Notes: generated by a model not told the origin, from the sequence alone. A stretch of DNA of 35,833 bases from Oscillospiraceae bacterium (GCA_902792985.1 CADBBT010000033.1:1-35833); one strand, 5' to 3'. Positions 1 through 7,619 are shown, counted from the stretch's first letter. A program made the numbers and translations.

Positions 1-132
1 CTCTATCAAAGTCTGCTTTACGATATGGCTGCGGACGCCAGACGCAAGCTGGCGCAGGACGGCATCACCGATCCGAAGCATCCGCAGGCAAGGGCGTGCA
101 AAGCGCTGCAGCAGGCGGCAAAGCTGAAGTGA
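1..132 (+). CDS. C-terminal end of an unidentified protein
   Basis: An open frame enters from the left edge and stops with TGA at 130-132, giving the last 43 residues of a protein. The visible part is charged and helical-looking (ADARRKLAQDG, then a short DPKHPQ turn, then an Ala/Lys-rich end), with no signal peptide, membrane segment or catalytic motif. I do not recognise the family. It lies upstream of a tRNA-Ser fragment, so it could belong to an integrated element, but nothing in 43 residues proves that. Codon use looks like the rest of the window. Confidence 0.45.
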   Translation, partial: LYQSLLYDMAADARRKLAQDGITDPKHPQARACKALQQAAKLK

Positions 133-202
133 AACGGCCCGGCAAATTGAATCCTATGCGAAAACCACGACGAGGTGAGGTGGATTATACCCAACGGATA
201 AT

Positions 203-469
203 ATGCTGCCTCACGGTGATGACTATGACTGGGCGGATGACGGCGGAATGATCCGCCGCGTTACCCTGCAAATTCGTGAGCCTGACTGCATAGAATTTGC
301 GCATATTACCGAACAGAATGACAGCATGAAAAACGGTTTTGCAAGTGGTACAATGAATATTATAACAAACACTGACAAGTCTTGCACCGTTAAGATATAT
401 GATTATTCAAACGGCAGACTCGTTATCCAAAGCGCCAGTTTGAATAAACACATTGAATGCTGTGTATGA
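203..469 (+). CDS. small hypothetical protein (88 aa)
   Basis: ATG at 203 opens an 88-codon frame ending in TGA at 467-469. There is no convincing ribosome site just upstream, but GAGGTGAGG lies about 25 bases before the start. The product is acidic at the N-terminus (DDYDWADDGG) and then mixed beta-like, with no signal peptide or known motif. The last codons run into the variable-arm region of the tRNA-Ser fragment at about 458-503, so the 3' end of the frame is shaped by the tRNA remnant. This supports either a foreign-element gene whose end was set at the tRNA, or a chance ORF. Function unknown. Confidence 0.3.
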   Translation: MLPHGDDYDWADDGGMIRRVTLQIREPDCIEFAHITEQNDSMKNGFASGTMNIITNTDKSCTVKIYDYSNGRLVIQSASLNKHIECCV

Positions 470-503
470 AAGCACATAGGGTTCGAATCCCTAACTCTCC
501 GCC
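458..503 (+). pseudogene. 3' fragment of a tRNA-Ser gene
   Basis: TAGGG (477-481), loop TTCGAAT (482-488) and CCCTA (489-493) form a perfect T-arm. It is followed by ACTCTCC as the 3' acceptor strand (494-500), a G discriminator and CC. A short self-complementary stretch just upstream (461-476) fits the long variable arm of tRNA-Ser. Serine tRNAs of Firmicutes commonly end this way and begin with GGAGAGT. No GGAGAGT, D-arm or anticodon arm is present in the upstream 450 bases, so this is only the 3' part. Such remnants are typical of attachment sites of elements that integrate into tRNA 3' ends. Confidence 0.7.
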
Positions 504-507
504 TAAG

Positions 508-537
508 AGCAGCCCGGAAAGGGCTGCTTTTCTTCTT
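508..537 (+). terminator. rho-independent terminator after the tRNA-Ser fragment
   Basis: AGCAGCCC (508-515) pairs perfectly with GGGCTGCT (521-528) around a GGAAA loop and is followed by a T-rich run (529-537). Its position directly after the tRNA end is what a functional tRNA gene would have, so the terminator survived with the fragment. Confidence 0.85.
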
Positions 538-648
538 GTAAACTGAAAAGAATTACGATCTGTAGTGTAAAACGAGTCGGAAACCTGAACAAGAAGGGGA
601 GTATGCGCTTTTTCAGAACAAAACGACCGGTCTCTGGGTGCAGGATTA

Positions 649-677
649 TTGACAAACCTTTTCGTAAAGTGTAAAAT
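649..677 (+). promoter_or_regulatory. sigma-70/SigA-type promoter of the metal uptake operon
   Basis: TTGACA (649-654), a 17-base spacer, then TAAAAT (672-677). The start codon of the permease gene is 33 bases further on. No dyad resembling a Fur box was recognised beside it. Confidence 0.75.
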
Positions 678-710
678 ACGGTTATAGGATTGAATCGACG
701 GAGCGATAGA

Positions 711-1727
711 ATGAAACGAACCGGAACAGAAAAACAGAAGCGCGGCGCAGTTTTGATTGCGGCGCTGTTTGTGTTGCCGGTTCTTTTTGTTGCGGCGTCG
801 CTGTTTTTCGGGCGGTATCCGTTGCCGGTCAAAGAGGTGTTCTCAGCGCTGCTGCATCCGCAAACGGCGGCGGCCGCCACACGCGTAACCGTTTGGCAGC
901 TTCGTTTGCCGCGCGCACTTGCGGCTGCGCTTGTCGGCGCATCGCTGGCAGTGTCCGGCGCGGCGTTCCAAAGCGTGTTCCGCAATCCCCTTGTCAGCTC
1001 CGGCATTCTCGGTGTGTCCAACGGCGCCGGCTTCGGTGCATGCCTCGGCATCGTCTTTTGCGGCGGCGGGGTGTGGATCTATCTTTTGTCTTTTATTTGC
1101 GCCGTTTCGGCGGTCGTGCTCAGCTGGTTTGCCGGGCGGATCTCACGCGTGACGACCACGATCACGATGATCCTGGGCGGTACGATCGTTTCCGCATTTT
1201 TCAGCGCGCTGGTCGCAATCCTCAAATATGTCGCCGACCCTTACAGCCAGTTGCCGAGCATCACGTTTTGGTTCATGGGCTCGTTTGCGTCGATCGGCTA
1301 CACCCATTTGATCGCCGCTGTGCCGATGCTTTTGGGCATGGGGCTTGTCTTTTTGTCGCGCTGGAAGCTCAACGTGTTGTCAATGGGCGACAAAGAAGCC
1401 TCTGCGCTCGGCGTGGACGTGCGGCGGTGTCAGTTGCTTGTCATCGGCGGCGCCACACTTTGCACCGCGGCCGCGGTCTGCATCTGCGGCACGATCGGCT
1501 GGGTCGGGCTTGTGATCCCGCACATCGGGCGCATGCTCATCGGCAACAATAATCAGAAACTGATTCCCGTCAGCATCTCGCTTGGCGCGTGTTTTATGGT
1601 GTTGATGGATTTTCTCGCGCGCAATCTCACCGGCGCGGAGATCCCGATCGGGATTCTTTGCGCGCTGGTCGGCACGCCGTTCTTCGTCTATCTGCTCAAG
1701 AAAACGAAGGGAGGCGTGTGGGTATGA
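711..1727 (+). CDS. FecCD-type ABC transporter permease (metal chelate uptake)
   Basis: A 338-residue membrane protein of the BtuC/FecCD family, the permease of iron-siderophore, heme or cobalamin importers. Family signatures visible are RLPRALAAALVGASLAVSG after the first helix, the LVSSGILGVSNGAGFGA segment, and GWVGLVIPHIGRML near the C-terminus that contacts the ATPase. Length is normal for the family. I prefer ATG 711 over the in-frame TTG at 690 because CGGAG (698-702) sits about eight bases before 711. A single permease gene implies a homodimer. The stop overlaps the start of the ATPase gene (ATGA), so the two are translationally coupled. Substrate cannot be read from the sequence. Confidence 0.93.
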   Translation: MKRTGTEKQKRGAVLIAALFVLPVLFVAASLFFGRYPLPVKEVFSALLHPQTAAAATRVTVWQLRLPRALAAALVGASLAVSGAAFQSVFRNPLVSSGILGVSNGAGFGACLGIVFCGGGVWIYLLSFICAVSAVVLSWFAGRISRVTTTITMILGGTIVSAFFSALVAILKYVADPYSQLPSITFWFMGSFASIGYTHLIAAVPMLLGMGLVFLSRWKLNVLSMGDKEASALGVDVRRCQLLVIGGATLCTAAAVCICGTIGWVGLVIPHIGRMLIGNNNQKLIPVSISLGACFMVLMDFLARNLTGAEIPIGILCALVGTPFFVYLLKKTKGGVWV

Positions 1728-2545
1728 TCCTTTCGGTGGAGCACCTCAGCTTCTCCTATGACAACACACCGCTGCTGTGCGATCTTTCTCTGACGGTCAG
1801 CAAAGGTGAGATCGTCTGTCTGCTCGGTCCCAACGGCAGCGGCAAAACCACGCTGCTTGACTGCGTGCTGGGCTTCCGGCGCGATTTCAGCGGCAGTATT
1901 ACTGTTGATAGCCGGGACGTGCGCACATTTTCGCGGCCGGAGCTGGCGCAGAGGATCGCTTATGTGCCACAGCTTCACACGCCGACCTTTCCCTATACTG
2001 TACGAGAAGCGGTGTTGATGGGGCGCGCGGCACATACGGGCCTGTTCGGCGCACCGGGCAAAGAAGACGAAGCACTCTGCGATGCGGCGATCCGGCGCGT
2101 TGGGATTGAAGCCCTTTCCAATCGAGCTTATACCTCGCTGTCCGGCGGTGAACTCAAACTCGTGCTGCTTGCCCGCGCGCTTGCGCAGCAAACGGCGCTG
2201 ATCGTGCTCGATGAGCCGACCGCGTCGCTCGACTTTAAAAACGAACTGCTGTTTCTTGACACACTTGCGTCGCTTGCCAAAGAAGAGGGTATCGGCGTGC
2301 TGATGGCGACCCACGCATTGCAGCACCCGTTCCAGCTGGAAGGACGCGGTCTGCCCGTACAGGCTGTGATGCTCAGCCGCGGCGAAACAGCGCGCTGCGG
2401 CGCACCGGGCGAGCTTTTAACGCCGCAGACAATGCTGGATGTCTACGGTGTAAACGCTGCGGTGGTGGAAACCGCTGACTTGCATGGAAACACTGTTAAA
2501 ACCATTGCCGTGCTTTCCGGTACGGCGTCACAGGAGACGATCTGA
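1724..2545 (+). CDS. FecE/BtuD-type ABC transporter ATP-binding protein
   Basis: A 273-residue ATPase that powers the importer. Walker A GPNGSGKT is at residues 35-42, the Q-loop glutamine near 83, the signature LSGGE at 139-143, Walker B LIVLDEP around 159-165, and an H-loop histidine in MATHAL. The signature is followed by LKLVLLARAL, where the usual QQR is replaced, a mild oddity. The ATG overlaps the permease stop by four bases, and the gene stop shares one base with the ATG of the binding protein (TGATG). An in-frame upstream extension exists but lies inside the permease gene in another frame, so it was not used. Confidence 0.94.
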   Translation: MILSVEHLSFSYDNTPLLCDLSLTVSKGEIVCLLGPNGSGKTTLLDCVLGFRRDFSGSITVDSRDVRTFSRPELAQRIAYVPQLHTPTFPYTVREAVLMGRAAHTGLFGAPGKEDEALCDAAIRRVGIEALSNRAYTSLSGGELKLVLLARALAQQTALIVLDEPTASLDFKNELLFLDTLASLAKEEGIGVLMATHALQHPFQLEGRGLPVQAVMLSRGETARCGAPGELLTPQTMLDVYGVNAAVVETADLHGNTVKTIAVLSGTASQETI

Positions 2546-3621
2546 TGAAACGAACGCTTTCTCTGGCTTTGAGCCTTTTGCTGCTGCTCTCGCTTCTTTG
2601 CGCGTGCGGCGAGCATGACAATCTGCCTGCAAACGGGATCACTGTTACCGACTGTGTCGGCCGCACAGTCACCGTGCCCGCCGATCCGCAGTCGATCTGT
2701 GCGCTTTCGCCCTTTTCCGGGCCTATGATCACGCTGCTCGGATACGGCGACCGGATCACCACAACCTGTAACAATGCCGCAAGAAGCCTGCTGCTCGCGG
2801 AGATCTGCCCGCAGATCAAAAACGCCGTTGTTGTCAAAAACAGCGGCAGCGTCAACGGTGAAGAGGTGCTGGCAAAAGGCACCGATCTGATGTTTGCGGA
2901 TATGGGCGTTTATGAAAACGAAGCCGAACGCGCAAAGCTCGATTCGCTGGGCGTCCCGTATGTTGTGGTCGATTTTGAAACGATCGACGAACAGTTCCGA
3001 GCCGTGCGTGTTTTGGGCGACGCATTGCAAAAGCGCGAAAAAGCCGAACAATACCTCGATTGGTTCCAAAGCGCATTCGACCGTGTGGACGCGGCGGTTG
3101 CCGACGTCGAAGCTCCGCCTCGATTGTATCATTCCGTCAACGAGGCCGCCCGCACCGATTATCAGGGCAGCTACTGTGCGCAGTGGATCGCCCACACAAA
3201 GGCGGTCAACGTCTCGCTGGAAAGCGGCACGCTGAACATGGACGGCAGCAAGGCTTATACCACGCTTGAGCAGATCTATGCCTGGGATCCGGAGCTGATC
3301 GTCTGCAACGAGGCGCAGGTGGATGACTATATCCTGACTGACGAAAAATGGCAAGGTTTGTCCGCTGTGCAGGCGGGGAAGGTCTATCAGATCCCGATCG
3401 GCATCACGCGCATGGGTCACCCAACCAGCCTGGAAACACCGCTGGCGCTGCTGTGGCTGACGAAGCTGCTCTATCCCGACACGTTCGACCTCGATTTCGA
3501 CCAAGAATTGCAGGACTTCTATCAGACATTTTTCGGCTACACGCTCAGCGACGACTGGATCGCCGCCATCAAAGACGGCAGCGAGATGCGCACCCCCAAA
3601 ACACAGGAAAAGAGTGAATAA
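2545..3621 (+). CDS. metal-chelate ABC transporter substrate-binding lipoprotein
   Basis: A 358-residue lipoprotein with a signal peptide and lipobox LCAC (Cys about residue 22), expected to be anchored on the outer face of the membrane. After the lipobox comes the typical class III (helical-backbone) binding-protein opening TVTDCVGRTVTVPADPQSI, then ELIVCNEAQVDDY and a C-terminal region with YQIPIGITRMGHPTSLETP. The family binds siderophores, heme, cobalamin or related chelates; the ligand is not identifiable here. It completes a permease-ATPase-binding protein set, in the unusual order with the binding protein last. The stop is followed within two bases by the next gene. Confidence 0.92.
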   Translation: MKRTLSLALSLLLLLSLLCACGEHDNLPANGITVTDCVGRTVTVPADPQSICALSPFSGPMITLLGYGDRITTTCNNAARSLLLAEICPQIKNAVVVKNSGSVNGEEVLAKGTDLMFADMGVYENEAERAKLDSLGVPYVVVDFETIDEQFRAVRVLGDALQKREKAEQYLDWFQSAFDRVDAAVADVEAPPRLYHSVNEAARTDYQGSYCAQWIAHTKAVNVSLESGTLNMDGSKAYTTLEQIYAWDPELIVCNEAQVDDYILTDEKWQGLSAVQAGKVYQIPIGITRMGHPTSLETPLALLWLTKLLYPDTFDLDFDQELQDFYQTFFGYTLSDDWIAAIKDGSEMRTPKTQEKSE

Positions 3622-3622
3622 G

Positions 3623-4351
3623 ATGAATTTGTTTGTCTGTATCGACGACACCGATAACCTTGACAGCATCGGCACGGGCGAACTGCTTGAAAACATGATG
3701 CGTGAAGCCGCCGTGCGAAAGCTCGGAAAGAGCGGCTTTATTGTGCGCTATCAGTTTTTGATCGACGACGCGATCGCGTATACCTCGCATAACAGCGCCA
3801 TGTGCTGTACGGCACAAACGAACGACCGCGCGGCCTTTACGGCGTTTTGTGAAACCTATCTGGTCCATACTGCGGCAGAAGGTTCCGACCCGGGACTTTG
3901 CATTTTGACCGATAGCGATGCCCTCGATTACACGCCGCTGATCGCTTTCGGCAAGCGCGCGCAAAGTGAGGTGCTGACCAAGGCGCAGGCCTACGCCACA
4001 GCAGACGCCTTCGGCAGCGACGTGCATCTGAGCGAACACGGCGGCACAGGCATCGGCATCATCGGTGCGCTTGCGGGCGCTGGACTGCGCGCGGGAAAAG
4101 CGGAGGGCCGCATCAAAGGCAAGCTTCATCCACCGAAAGACAGGATCGAATGGACCACGTCGGAATTTGCCGCTGCGTATGGTGTGGAACGCTTTGCAGA
4201 TGAAGAAGGCAATGAGATCTGTGAAGATCTTTTGCTGCGGTTCGAACTGCCGACAAAGCTGATTTATCAAAAGGGCAAGGTGACCGCTGTGCTTGTGGAA
4301 AAAGACGGCTGCCGGATGCCGAAGCCGAAACTCAAAAAGAACAAAGGATAA
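3623..4351 (+). CDS. TiaS-like DDT-motif protein (putative ATP-dependent, function unknown)
   Basis: A 242-residue soluble protein opening with FVCIDDTDNLDSIGTGEL. This resembles the IDDTDS motif of the N-terminal domain of archaeal TiaS (tRNA-Ile2 agmatinylcytidine synthetase). A second conserved-looking segment is HGGTGIGIIGALAGAGLR. It lacks the long RNA-binding C-terminal domains of true TiaS, so tRNA modification cannot be assumed. Start chosen at ATG 3623, with AGGAAAAGAG upstream; GTG 3614 is an alternative that overlaps the binding-protein gene. Placement inside a metal-chelate importer operon suggests a role linked to the imported ligand, but that is inference. The C-terminus is Lys-rich. 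Confidence 0.6.
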   Translation: MNLFVCIDDTDNLDSIGTGELLENMMREAAVRKLGKSGFIVRYQFLIDDAIAYTSHNSAMCCTAQTNDRAAFTAFCETYLVHTAAEGSDPGLCILTDSDALDYTPLIAFGKRAQSEVLTKAQAYATADAFGSDVHLSEHGGTGIGIIGALAGAGLRAGKAEGRIKGKLHPPKDRIEWTTSEFAAAYGVERFADEEGNEICEDLLLRFELPTKLIYQKGKVTAVLVEKDGCRMPKPKLKKNKG

Positions 4352-4355
4352 CGCC

Positions 4356-4562
4356 ATGTGGAGTGAAGAAAACGGGAAAAAGATCTTCAAAGGCGGCAAA
4401 GAATCGTTTGATGCTGCGGCGCAGGCGGCTGCAAAGTGCCTCTTTTTCAAAGAGGACTGCGAAGAGGAATGCGTTGCCGACGAGGAGCAAAGCTGCTATA
4501 ATTGCCGCTATCGACGATGGACAAAAGACAGTTTTTTATGTATGAAAGGAGAAACTCCATGA
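4356..4562 (+). CDS. small Cys-rich protein, probable metal binding (68 aa)
   Basis: ATG 4356 is preceded by AAAGGA at a good distance and lies five bases after the TiaS-like gene. The product has six cysteines at residues 28, 35, 39, 47, 50 and 62, in the pattern C-x6-C-x3-C-x7-C-x2-C-x11-C, embedded in an acidic segment (KEDCEEEC) and then SCYNCRYRRW. There is no signal peptide, so it is cytoplasmic. The spacing suggests a zinc- or iron-binding fold. It is not a family I can name. Its TGA overlaps the ATG of the next gene (ATGA). Co-transcription with a metal-chelate importer fits a metal-handling or sensing role, as inference. Confidence 0.65.
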   Translation: MWSEENGKKIFKGGKESFDAAAQAAAKCLFFKEDCEEECVADEEQSCYNCRYRRWTKDSFLCMKGETP

Positions 4563-5566
4563 AACGATCTGACACGTTCAATCGCGCAGCCGTGCTGCTG
4601 TTGGCGTTTTGTCTGCTTTGCATGAGCGCGCTGTCTGCTTTTGCGGCCGGTGGCAACGGCGACGGTACGGGCGGCGGGAAAGATCAACCGCTGGTGCTTG
4701 CCTCGTCAAGCATCACCAACGGCGCAGAGAATGTTTCTCAAACACCGCGCATCGTCTTGACTTTTTCCAAAAATGTGGTACACTTTACGGTAAGAGACAA
4801 TAATAAGACTTGCTTTTCCATGACGGATGAAAACAGCAATTCTGTGCCGATCAATGTGGAAATGGGTGACGATCAGATCGACCCGTCGATCAAGCGGATC
4901 ATCACCATTGTGCCGCAATCGGCGCTGAAGCCGGGCACGACCTATCTTTTGAAGATCGGCGGCGGCATCACATCGAAAAGCGGCGTGAGCATTGGCAGAG
5001 ACAGTTATATCAGCTTTACGACGGAAGGTAAAAAACCTGTCACAACCACGAAGCCGACGACTACAAAGCCAACGACTACGAAGCCGACAACTACGAAGCC
5101 GACAACTACAAAACCGGTAGCCACAAGGCCAACGACAACAAAACCAGTTACGACAAAGCCGATAACCACGAAACCGGTGGCAACAACAGCGCCGACTGCG
5201 ACCGTGCCTTCCACGACCGCTGAAAGTATTACAACGACTGCGGCCACGACCGAAGTGTTTGAAGTGATCTCCGACGATGCTGCCGTTGAAGCCACCGAAG
5301 ACCTCGATGTTCTTGAGACGCCAGAAGAAGATTCTTCCACAGATGAAGAAGCACTTGCCATTGAAGCGTTTTTGCAAAGCGACGAAACGTCAGAAACGCC
5401 CACAACGGCGGCGCAGACCACTACTTCGGGTCAAGTCGCTGCTTCTGATCCGACACAGCGCGCGTTTCAGAATCTTCGGCTGTATCTGCTTATTCTTGGA
5501 ATCTCGATCATTGCTGTGCTTGCAGTGGTCCTGATCATAAAACTTAAACATCGCAAGAAAGGATGA
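4559..5566 (+). CDS. secreted Ig-like (SbsA/Big_5) surface protein with Thr/Pro stalk and C-terminal membrane anchor
   Basis: 335 residues. The N-terminal signal peptide ends near AFAAGG. A bacterial Ig-like SbsA-type domain spans about residues 40-155 (TPRIVLTFSKNV, then LKPGTTYLLKIGGG and ISFTTEG). Nine TTTKP-like repeats follow, then an acidic, Thr-rich linker, a hydrophobic C-terminal helix (YLLILGISIIAVLAVVLII) and the positive tail KHRKKG. No LPXTG motif is present, so it should be held by the C-terminal membrane helix with the Ig domain displayed outside. A strong GAAAGGAG site precedes ATG 4559, which overlaps the Cys-rich gene stop. It shares architecture with the next gene and probably acts with it at the envelope. 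Confidence 0.85.
   Translation: MKRSDTFNRAAVLLLAFCLLCMSALSAFAAGGNGDGTGGGKDQPLVLASSSITNGAENVSQTPRIVLTFSKNVVHFTVRDNNKTCFSMTDENSNSVPINVEMGDDQIDPSIKRIITIVPQSALKPGTTYLLKIGGGITSKSGVSIGRDSYISFTTEGKKPVTTTKPTTTKPTTTKPTTTKPTTTKPVATRPTTTKPVTTKPITTKPVATTAPTATVPSTTAESITTTAATTEVFEVISDDAAVEATEDLDVLETPEEDSSTDEEALAIEAFLQSDETSETPTTAAQTTTSGQVAASDPTQRAFQNLRLYLLILGISIIAVLAVVLIIKLKHRKKG
5042..5176 (+). repeat. nine 15-bp tandem repeats encoding the TTTKP stalk
   Basis: Nine in-frame 15-base units of the form ACN-ACN-ACN-AAR-CCN, with Val, Ile, Ala or Arg substitutions in units six, eight and nine. The units differ at third positions, so the repeat is old or under protein-level selection. Copy number is the part most likely to vary between strains. 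Confidence 0.9.
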
Positions 5567-5572
5567 CCCCAC

Positions 5573-6499
5573 ATGAAGCAAACCAATCGTACCATCAGCG
5601 TCCTGCTGGCACTCCTCATGATCTTCTCCGTCGCAACAACTGCGTTTGCGGCGGGCGGCAACAACGCGTTGACCCTTGTTTCTGCCAAGGTTGGCGATGC
5701 AGACCTTCAAGGCGCAAAGATCGGCCCCAATTCCGAAATCGCACTGACGTTCTCCAATAATGTCACAGATGCGAGCGTGCTTGCCGGCAACATCGGCAGG
5801 ATCCAGATCAAAGACAGCAACAATGCTGCAGCCGTTGCAACCGTGACGCCCGGCACAGACAAAGCGGTCTTTATTGTGACGCTCGGCGACCTTGCCAAAG
5901 GCAGCTACACACTGACGATCGGCAAGGATTTTGCCGCAAAAAGCGGCGCCACACTCGGCAGCAAAACCGAGATCCCGTTCTCGGTCAGTAAAGGCGACGG
6001 CACCGGCACCGGCGGCGGCAACGGCAGTGGAAACGGCGAAAGCCCGCTGACTGTCGTTTCCGTAACGGCTGACGGCAAAGATCTTGCGAACGCAACGGTC
6101 AACGCTAACGCTGCGATTACGATCACATTTGATCGCGGCATGACGTTTTATAAGGAAAACAATTTGGCAAACATCACGCTTGTGAACGCAAACGGCGAAA
6201 AGGTTACCGCATATAGCCTCAGTGATTTCCAAAGGGAACCGAAAACGGAAGGCGTTGAGCATCAAAACACCTTTATCGTGATGACGCTGAACAATCTTGC
6301 GCCCGGTAAATACACGCTGAAACTCGGTAAAGACCTGATGGCCAATAACGATCACACGCTCGGCAAAGCGGTGAATATCACCTTTACTGTGAAAGCAGAG
6401 GAAGACGGCCATATAGATCTGATCCGCAGCTTTTTCGACACGATCGCAAATCTCATCAAGCAGATCATTGATTTCTTCAAGAACATTTTCACGAAATAA
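5573..6499 (+). CDS. secreted protein with two SbsA-type Ig-like domains and amphipathic C-terminal tail
   Basis: 308 residues with a signal peptide ending at TAFAAGG. The first Ig-like domain (about residues 28-140) has EIALTFSNNV and LAKGSYTLTIGKDF. A Gly/Thr/Asn linker (GDGTGTGGGNGSGNGES) follows. The second domain (about 160-280) has AITITFDRGM and LAPGKYTLKLGKDL. The last 25 residues form an amphipathic helix rich in Phe and Ile (SFFDTIANLIKQIIDFF), with no sortase signal or classical membrane anchor. AAGAAAGGA lies upstream and the gene starts six bases after the previous stop, so it is in the same operon. The near-identical beta-strand phrases in the two domains point to internal duplication. 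Role is probably structural or adhesive. Confidence 0.85.
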   Translation: MKQTNRTISVLLALLMIFSVATTAFAAGGNNALTLVSAKVGDADLQGAKIGPNSEIALTFSNNVTDASVLAGNIGRIQIKDSNNAAAVATVTPGTDKAVFIVTLGDLAKGSYTLTIGKDFAAKSGATLGSKTEIPFSVSKGDGTGTGGGNGSGNGESPLTVVSVTADGKDLANATVNANAAITITFDRGMTFYKENNLANITLVNANGEKVTAYSLSDFQREPKTEGVEHQNTFIVMTLNNLAPGKYTLKLGKDLMANNDHTLGKAVNITFTVKAEEDGHIDLIRSFFDTIANLIKQIIDFFKNIFTK

Positions 6500-6570
6500 G
6501 ACCCGGCGTATAGTCGCCGAAGGCTCCGTTTTATTTGGACGAAACAGTTCGACGATAGAATAAAACAACG

Positions 6571-6604
6571 AACTGACATCGGTGTTTTCCGGTGTCAGTT
6601 TTTT
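6571..6604 (+). terminator. rho-independent terminator of the uptake/surface-protein operon
   Basis: AACTGACATCGG (6571-6582) pairs with CCGGTGTCAGTT (6589-6600) over 12 bp with one G-U pair. It is followed by more T residues (6599-6604). It lies 72 bases after the second surface-protein gene. Confidence 0.88.
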
Positions 6605-6672
6605 CGTTTGAAATGCACTGTTCCTGTCGATAGTGAACTCAGAAAAGAATAAAAAAAGCCATCGTTGCAAGC

Positions 6673-6711
6673 AAAAAAAGGCTGCCGCTTGCAGAAAAAC
6701 GCAGCGGCAGC
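6673..6711 (-). terminator. terminator of the minus-strand nitroreductase remnant
   Basis: GCTGCCGCT (6681-6689) and AGCGGCAGC (6703-6711) form a GC-rich stem, and on the minus strand the stem is followed by seven T residues (6673-6679). It sits 40 bases past the nitroreductase stop codon. Confidence 0.85.
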
Positions 6712-6751
6712 CGGTGAATTTGAACTTGTTTGATCTGTTGAAATTTTTTTG

Positions 6752-7357
6752 TCAAGCCTGATGAATGACAAAAGAAGCAATATATTCAGTGTCGGCGGGA
6801 GCAGGGAGATGCGGGTCGTTGATTTCAAAGACAACATTCTGTCCGGCTTCTTTTGCAGCAAGTTCAAAGTGACAAAGCGCGATGCCCATGTCAATCTTCT
6901 GAACATCCCAGCGTCCGTCCGATGTGTCTTTTCGGTTGTGCTTTTCAAAAAAGTGCACCTTGTTGCCGCACAGCACGATACGCCACGGCTGTTTGTTGAC
7001 CGCAGACGGCGCAAAACGCACCGCCTCCAGGGCATTTTTCAGCGTGCTGGCTTTTGATTCCGAAAGCGGCGTATCGAACGTGCCGTCAAAAAAGAGCGAT
7101 GCAAACGGCAAGCGCGTGTCCGCTTTGACGCCCTTGCGCATCATCGTTTCGCGCAGGGACATTTTTTTCGCCTCATAACCGAGGGGACTGACGCAGGGCA
7201 TCACCTCGTCTTCATTCAATTTCACTGCGCGCTCAAATCCGCTGCGGTCCATGGTGCCGGCGATCCAAGTGGTGCCGACGCCTATCGTTTCAGCGAACAG
7301 CACAATTTTTTCAAAGGCGTAACCAAACGCTTCCTCTTCACCCGGCTCTGTTCGTTC
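6752..7357 (-). pseudogene. nitroreductase-family protein, 5' end deleted
   Basis: The minus-strand frame reads as the C-terminal three quarters of a TM1586-type putative nitroreductase: FGYAFEKIVLFAETIGVGTTWIAG, then ALEAVRFAPSAVNKQPWRIVL, then DMGIALCHFELAAKE. Members normally begin with a short helix and an RRSxRxF motif; that first part is missing. In the frame upstream of about 7357 the residues are the antisense of a TetR regulator gene on the plus strand, so no proper start exists. The most direct reading is a deletion that removed the 5' ends of two divergent genes. A truncated product from an internal start cannot be excluded, but FMN-binding N-terminal residues would be absent. Confidence 0.75.
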
Positions 7358-7588
7358 CGTGAACCGGCAAAAAAGCTGGTGGAGCTGCACATGGAGGCCA
7401 TGCTGCTCGAAGCGTTTTTGAGTATGCGCGATCATTTTTCACAAAACACGTCTTATCGGGATTATTATGAAAACTGCCGCATCGGTGCTTTCTTTTTCAT
7501 CTATCTGACATGGCTGGAATGCGGCTGCGGCGAATCACCGGAAGAATTATGCGCGCTTGTGCAGCAGATCGTAAAAAAGACATTTTGA
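7355..7588 (+). pseudogene. TetR/AcrR-type regulator, only the C-terminal domain remains
   Basis: From about 7355 the plus-strand frame reads FREPAKKLVELHMEAMLLEA, then IGAFFFIYLTWLECGCGESPEELCALVQQ and a stop at 7588. The phrase G(a)xxxxxxxWLExGCxESPEEL is characteristic of the C-terminal ligand-binding domain of TetR regulators. The N-terminal helix-turn-helix domain (about 100 residues) is missing, and the frame before 7355 is antisense nitroreductase. GTG 7379 could serve as a start, but no ribosome site supports it. Together with the nitroreductase remnant this looks like a divergently transcribed regulator-target pair fused by loss of the middle. Confidence 0.7.
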
Positions 7589-7619
7589 AATTACAGTCGG
7601 TATATTATAGGAGGCAACC

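Noticed and set aside
400-503. Complete tRNA-Ser gene
   Set aside because: No matching 5' acceptor strand GGAGAGT, D-arm or anticodon arm found upstream.
2443-3696. Long minus-strand ORF (417 codons) opposite the binding-protein gene
   Set aside because: Shadow of the real plus-strand gene; no ribosome site and low-complexity Arg/His/Val-rich translation without domains.
5042-5176. Possible CRISPR-like repeat array
   Set aside because: Contiguous 15-base coding repeats with no spacers; they encode TTTKP units.
5005-5421. Minus-strand Val/Gly-rich ORF resembling a repeat protein
   Set aside because: It is the antisense of the TTTKP stalk repeats; periodicity comes from the real protein.
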